Below, one piece after another: positions 14,723 to 15,883 of a DNA stretch of 15,883 nucleotides. The notes beneath the pieces were generated by a model that had not been told where the DNA came from, ran no database searches, and worked only from the letters and a program-made list of their open reading frames with translations. Within the stretch, counting starts at the first letter, position 1, and each line of letters starts with the position of its first letter. Source of the DNA: CAZMSQ01 sp964569025 (GTDB lineage: Bacteria; Bacteroidota; Bacteroidia; Chitinophagales; Saprospiraceae); NCBI GenBank assembly GCA_964569025.1, contig CAZMSQ010000045.1, positions 1 through 15,883 on the forward strand, in the 5' to 3' direction. Both the position numbers and the translations under genes were made by a program.

Positions 14723-15301
14723 TTACAGCAGATGCCCCATCAGGGATTTCTTCGTATCGAGGTAGGCCTGATTTTCAGTGCGTGGAGAGATGACAATCGG
14801 CTCACGCCCTGCAATACGCACGGGCCCGTTCACAAAGGCTTCAATTTTGTCCGGGTTGTTGGTCATGAGTCGGATTTCCGAAATGCCAAGATCCTGAAGA
14901 ATGGACACGGCATCTTCATATGTCCGCTCATCGACTTCAAACCCCAGGTGGGTATTGGCATCAGCAGTATTCAGGCCTTCATCCTGCAGGTTGTAGGCCC
15001 TCAATTTGTGGACAAGCCCGATGCCGCGCCCTTCTTGCCTCAAATACACCACAACGCCTCCTTCGATTCCAATCCGGTGCAAACTTTTTTCCAACTGCTC
15101 GCCACAGTCGCATCGCGCTGAGCCAAACACATCACCGGTGAGGCATTCTGAGTGGATACGTACCAAAACGGGCTTTCGAACATCGAGTGACTTGCTCACC
15201 ATTGCGAGGTGAGGGGCAGGGTCATCCGGAGAATTTCCGTACGCACAGAGCGAAAATTCCCCCCATTTTGTAGGCATATGACTCTCAGTCAGTCTGTTCA
15301 T
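14723..15301 (-). CDS. ribA: GTP cyclohydrolase II
   Basis: RibA catalyses the first step of riboflavin synthesis, opening GTP to 2,5-diamino-6-ribosylamino-pyrimidinone phosphate with release of formate and pyrophosphate. The 192-residue protein has the zinc site C53-x10-C64-x-C66 within SECLTGDVFGSARCDCGEQL, the LRQEGRGIGL motif at 87-96 and TNNPDK. It is the stand-alone form without a RibB domain. M1 at 15301 and M9 (before PTKWGEF) are both possible starts; the conserved PT-x-x-G-x-F begins at residue 10. A perfect TACATTTG -7-like box lies 46 bases upstream. It heads a probable operon with the asparaginase-like and small membrane proteins. No other rib genes are seen. Confidence 0.96.
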   Translation of the reverse strand: MNRLTESHMPTKWGEFSLCAYGNSPDDPAPHLAMVSKSLDVRKPVLVRIHSECLTGDVFGSARCDCGEQLEKSLHRIGIEGGVVVYLRQEGRGIGLVHKLRAYNLQDEGLNTADANTHLGFEVDERTYEDAVSILQDLGISEIRLMTNNPDKIEAFVNGPVRIAGREPIVISPRTENQAYLDTKKSLMGHLL

Positions 15302-15346
15302 CTGAATTCCAATTTGTCTGCTCCAGCCCTATCCAGCCAGAGGCGG

Positions 15347-15354
15347 CAAATGTA
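15347..15354 (-). promoter_or_regulatory. Possible -7 promoter element for ribA
   Basis: On the minus strand TACATTTG matches the Bacteroidota -7 consensus TAnnTTTG exactly. It lies 46-53 bases before the ribA ATG. No good -33 TTG is present at 19-21 bases spacing, so confidence is modest. Confidence 0.45.
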
Positions 15355-15467
15355 CAACCATTTCCGAAAAGACTTTGTTGTCACCAACCATCATTGAAAC
15401 GGTTGGAAACTTCAGTCGGCATTTCTCAGGGGAATACCCTGAAAAAAGGACAATGCGGGCGTTCAGA

Positions 15468-15575
15468 TTACCGGTAGTACTTCCGGGAGCGGGAGTTGCT
15501 TTCTGATAGTTTCGACCCTGCCAAGAGTAGGCCTCCGAGCGCGAAGGCACAAAGCATAACATACAGAACTAACAT
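15468..15575 (-). CDS. Possible 35-residue single-helix membrane peptide
   Basis: A short frame reads MLVLYVMLCAFALGGLLLAG, a hydrophobic segment with small-residue GG centre, followed by a polar, basic tail (SKLSESNSRSRKYYR) and TAA. This is the shape of a small single-pass inner-membrane peptide with a cytoplasmic basic tail. It lies in a region with no other gene, about 170 bases upstream of ribA on the same strand. No clear Shine-Dalgarno or promoter is visible, and no family is recognised; it could be chance. Codon use looks like the neighbours. Confidence 0.4.
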   Translation of the reverse strand: MLVLYVMLCAFALGGLLLAGSKLSESNSRSRKYYR

Positions 15576-15883
15576 GTCTGCCAAATTTTGAGTGGTTCTG
15601 AAAATCAAGATTTTCCAGTTCGTATATTTCCACTCGTGGGATTTTCATTATTTGGCAATGCAGGCCACATTTTTCACCAAAAAGCATCTTTTCAGGCACT
15701 CATCAGGGTGAACATGGGGCCAAGAGAATATTGCGCTCTCCAAAGATGGGATTTTTTTTCATTCTTTCCCCAATATTCTCACAATATTTCTTCAAAATAA
15801 GTGAAATATTTCCATATAGCTTCCAATTTGCCAAATTTCCTCCTTTTTATTGTGTCTACTGAATGATATGAAGAGGTGGAGAA

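Larger units (their letters stand above)
15302..15883. other. Largely non-coding region upstream of ribA
   Basis: Apart from the ribA promoter-like box and the possible 35-residue peptide I see no gene in these 582 bases. Bases from about 15580 to the window end are A+T-rich. GAGAATATTG (15724-15733) and CAATATTCTC (15771-15780) form a perfect 10-base inverted repeat with a 37-base spacer, which could be an operator or a weak stem. No tRNA, rRNA or riboswitch is recognised. Confidence 0.6.

Noticed and set aside
15482..15530. tRNA-like GTTTCGACC segment
   Set aside because: The flanking bases do not form a T-stem or acceptor stem; no anticodon arm can be built.

Overview
The window looks like chromosomal DNA of a member of the Bacteroidota. 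Several things point there: a DUF2027/Smr-domain protein, a four-helix membrane protein and an outer-membrane beta-barrel remnant of types I associate with this phylum, SPOR and DUF3299-like lipoproteins, weak Shine-Dalgarno sequences, and promoter-like sites of the phylum's TTTG / TAnnTTTG type before rpmI and the gene at 5190. G+C is moderate, near half by eye. A Saprospiria-like lineage would fit, but I cannot fix the rank below phylum. Three runs of exactly 100 N (4645-4744, 5837-5936, 12323-12422) are assembly gaps of arbitrary length; two interrupt genes and one hides the region between two divergent genes.

Layout. 1-50: tandem 17-bp repeat that supplies the last codons of the first gene. 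36-1430 (-): cysteine dioxygenase fused to a SAM methyltransferase. 1635-2603 (-): DUF2027/Smr protein. 2752-3387 (+): queE. 3464-3520: second, palindromic copy of the repeat family. 3632-5022 (+): long-chain acyl-CoA synthetase, broken by gap 1. 5190-6041 (+): zinc-finger protein of unknown function, broken by gap 2. About 6133-6527 (+): decayed outer-membrane protein gene. 6554-7721 (-): HAD-IIIA phosphatase and a DUF3299-like lipoprotein, overlapping. 7741-8502 (-): the rpmI-rplT operon with its own promoter and terminator. 8499-9035 (-): SPOR lipoprotein. 9088-12288 (-): large UvrD/AddA-type helicase. 12423-12878 (+): membrane protein truncated by gap 3. 12920-13897 (+): polyprenyl diphosphate synthase. 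13919-15301 (-): ribA, a one-domain asparaginase and a two-helix membrane protein, probably one operon. 15302-15883: mostly non-coding, with one possible 35-residue membrane peptide.

Most of this is housekeeping: translation (L35, L20), riboflavin (RibA), queuosine precursor (QueE), isoprenoids, lipid activation, DNA repair and envelope proteins. I see no defence island, integrase, phage, CRISPR or transposase. The least ordinary elements are the thiol dioxygenase-methyltransferase fusion, the 17-bp-period palindromic repeat family found just 3' of two genes (once invading the reading frame), the uncoupling of rpmI-rplT from infC, and several enzymes with missing or degenerate metal or nuclease sites.
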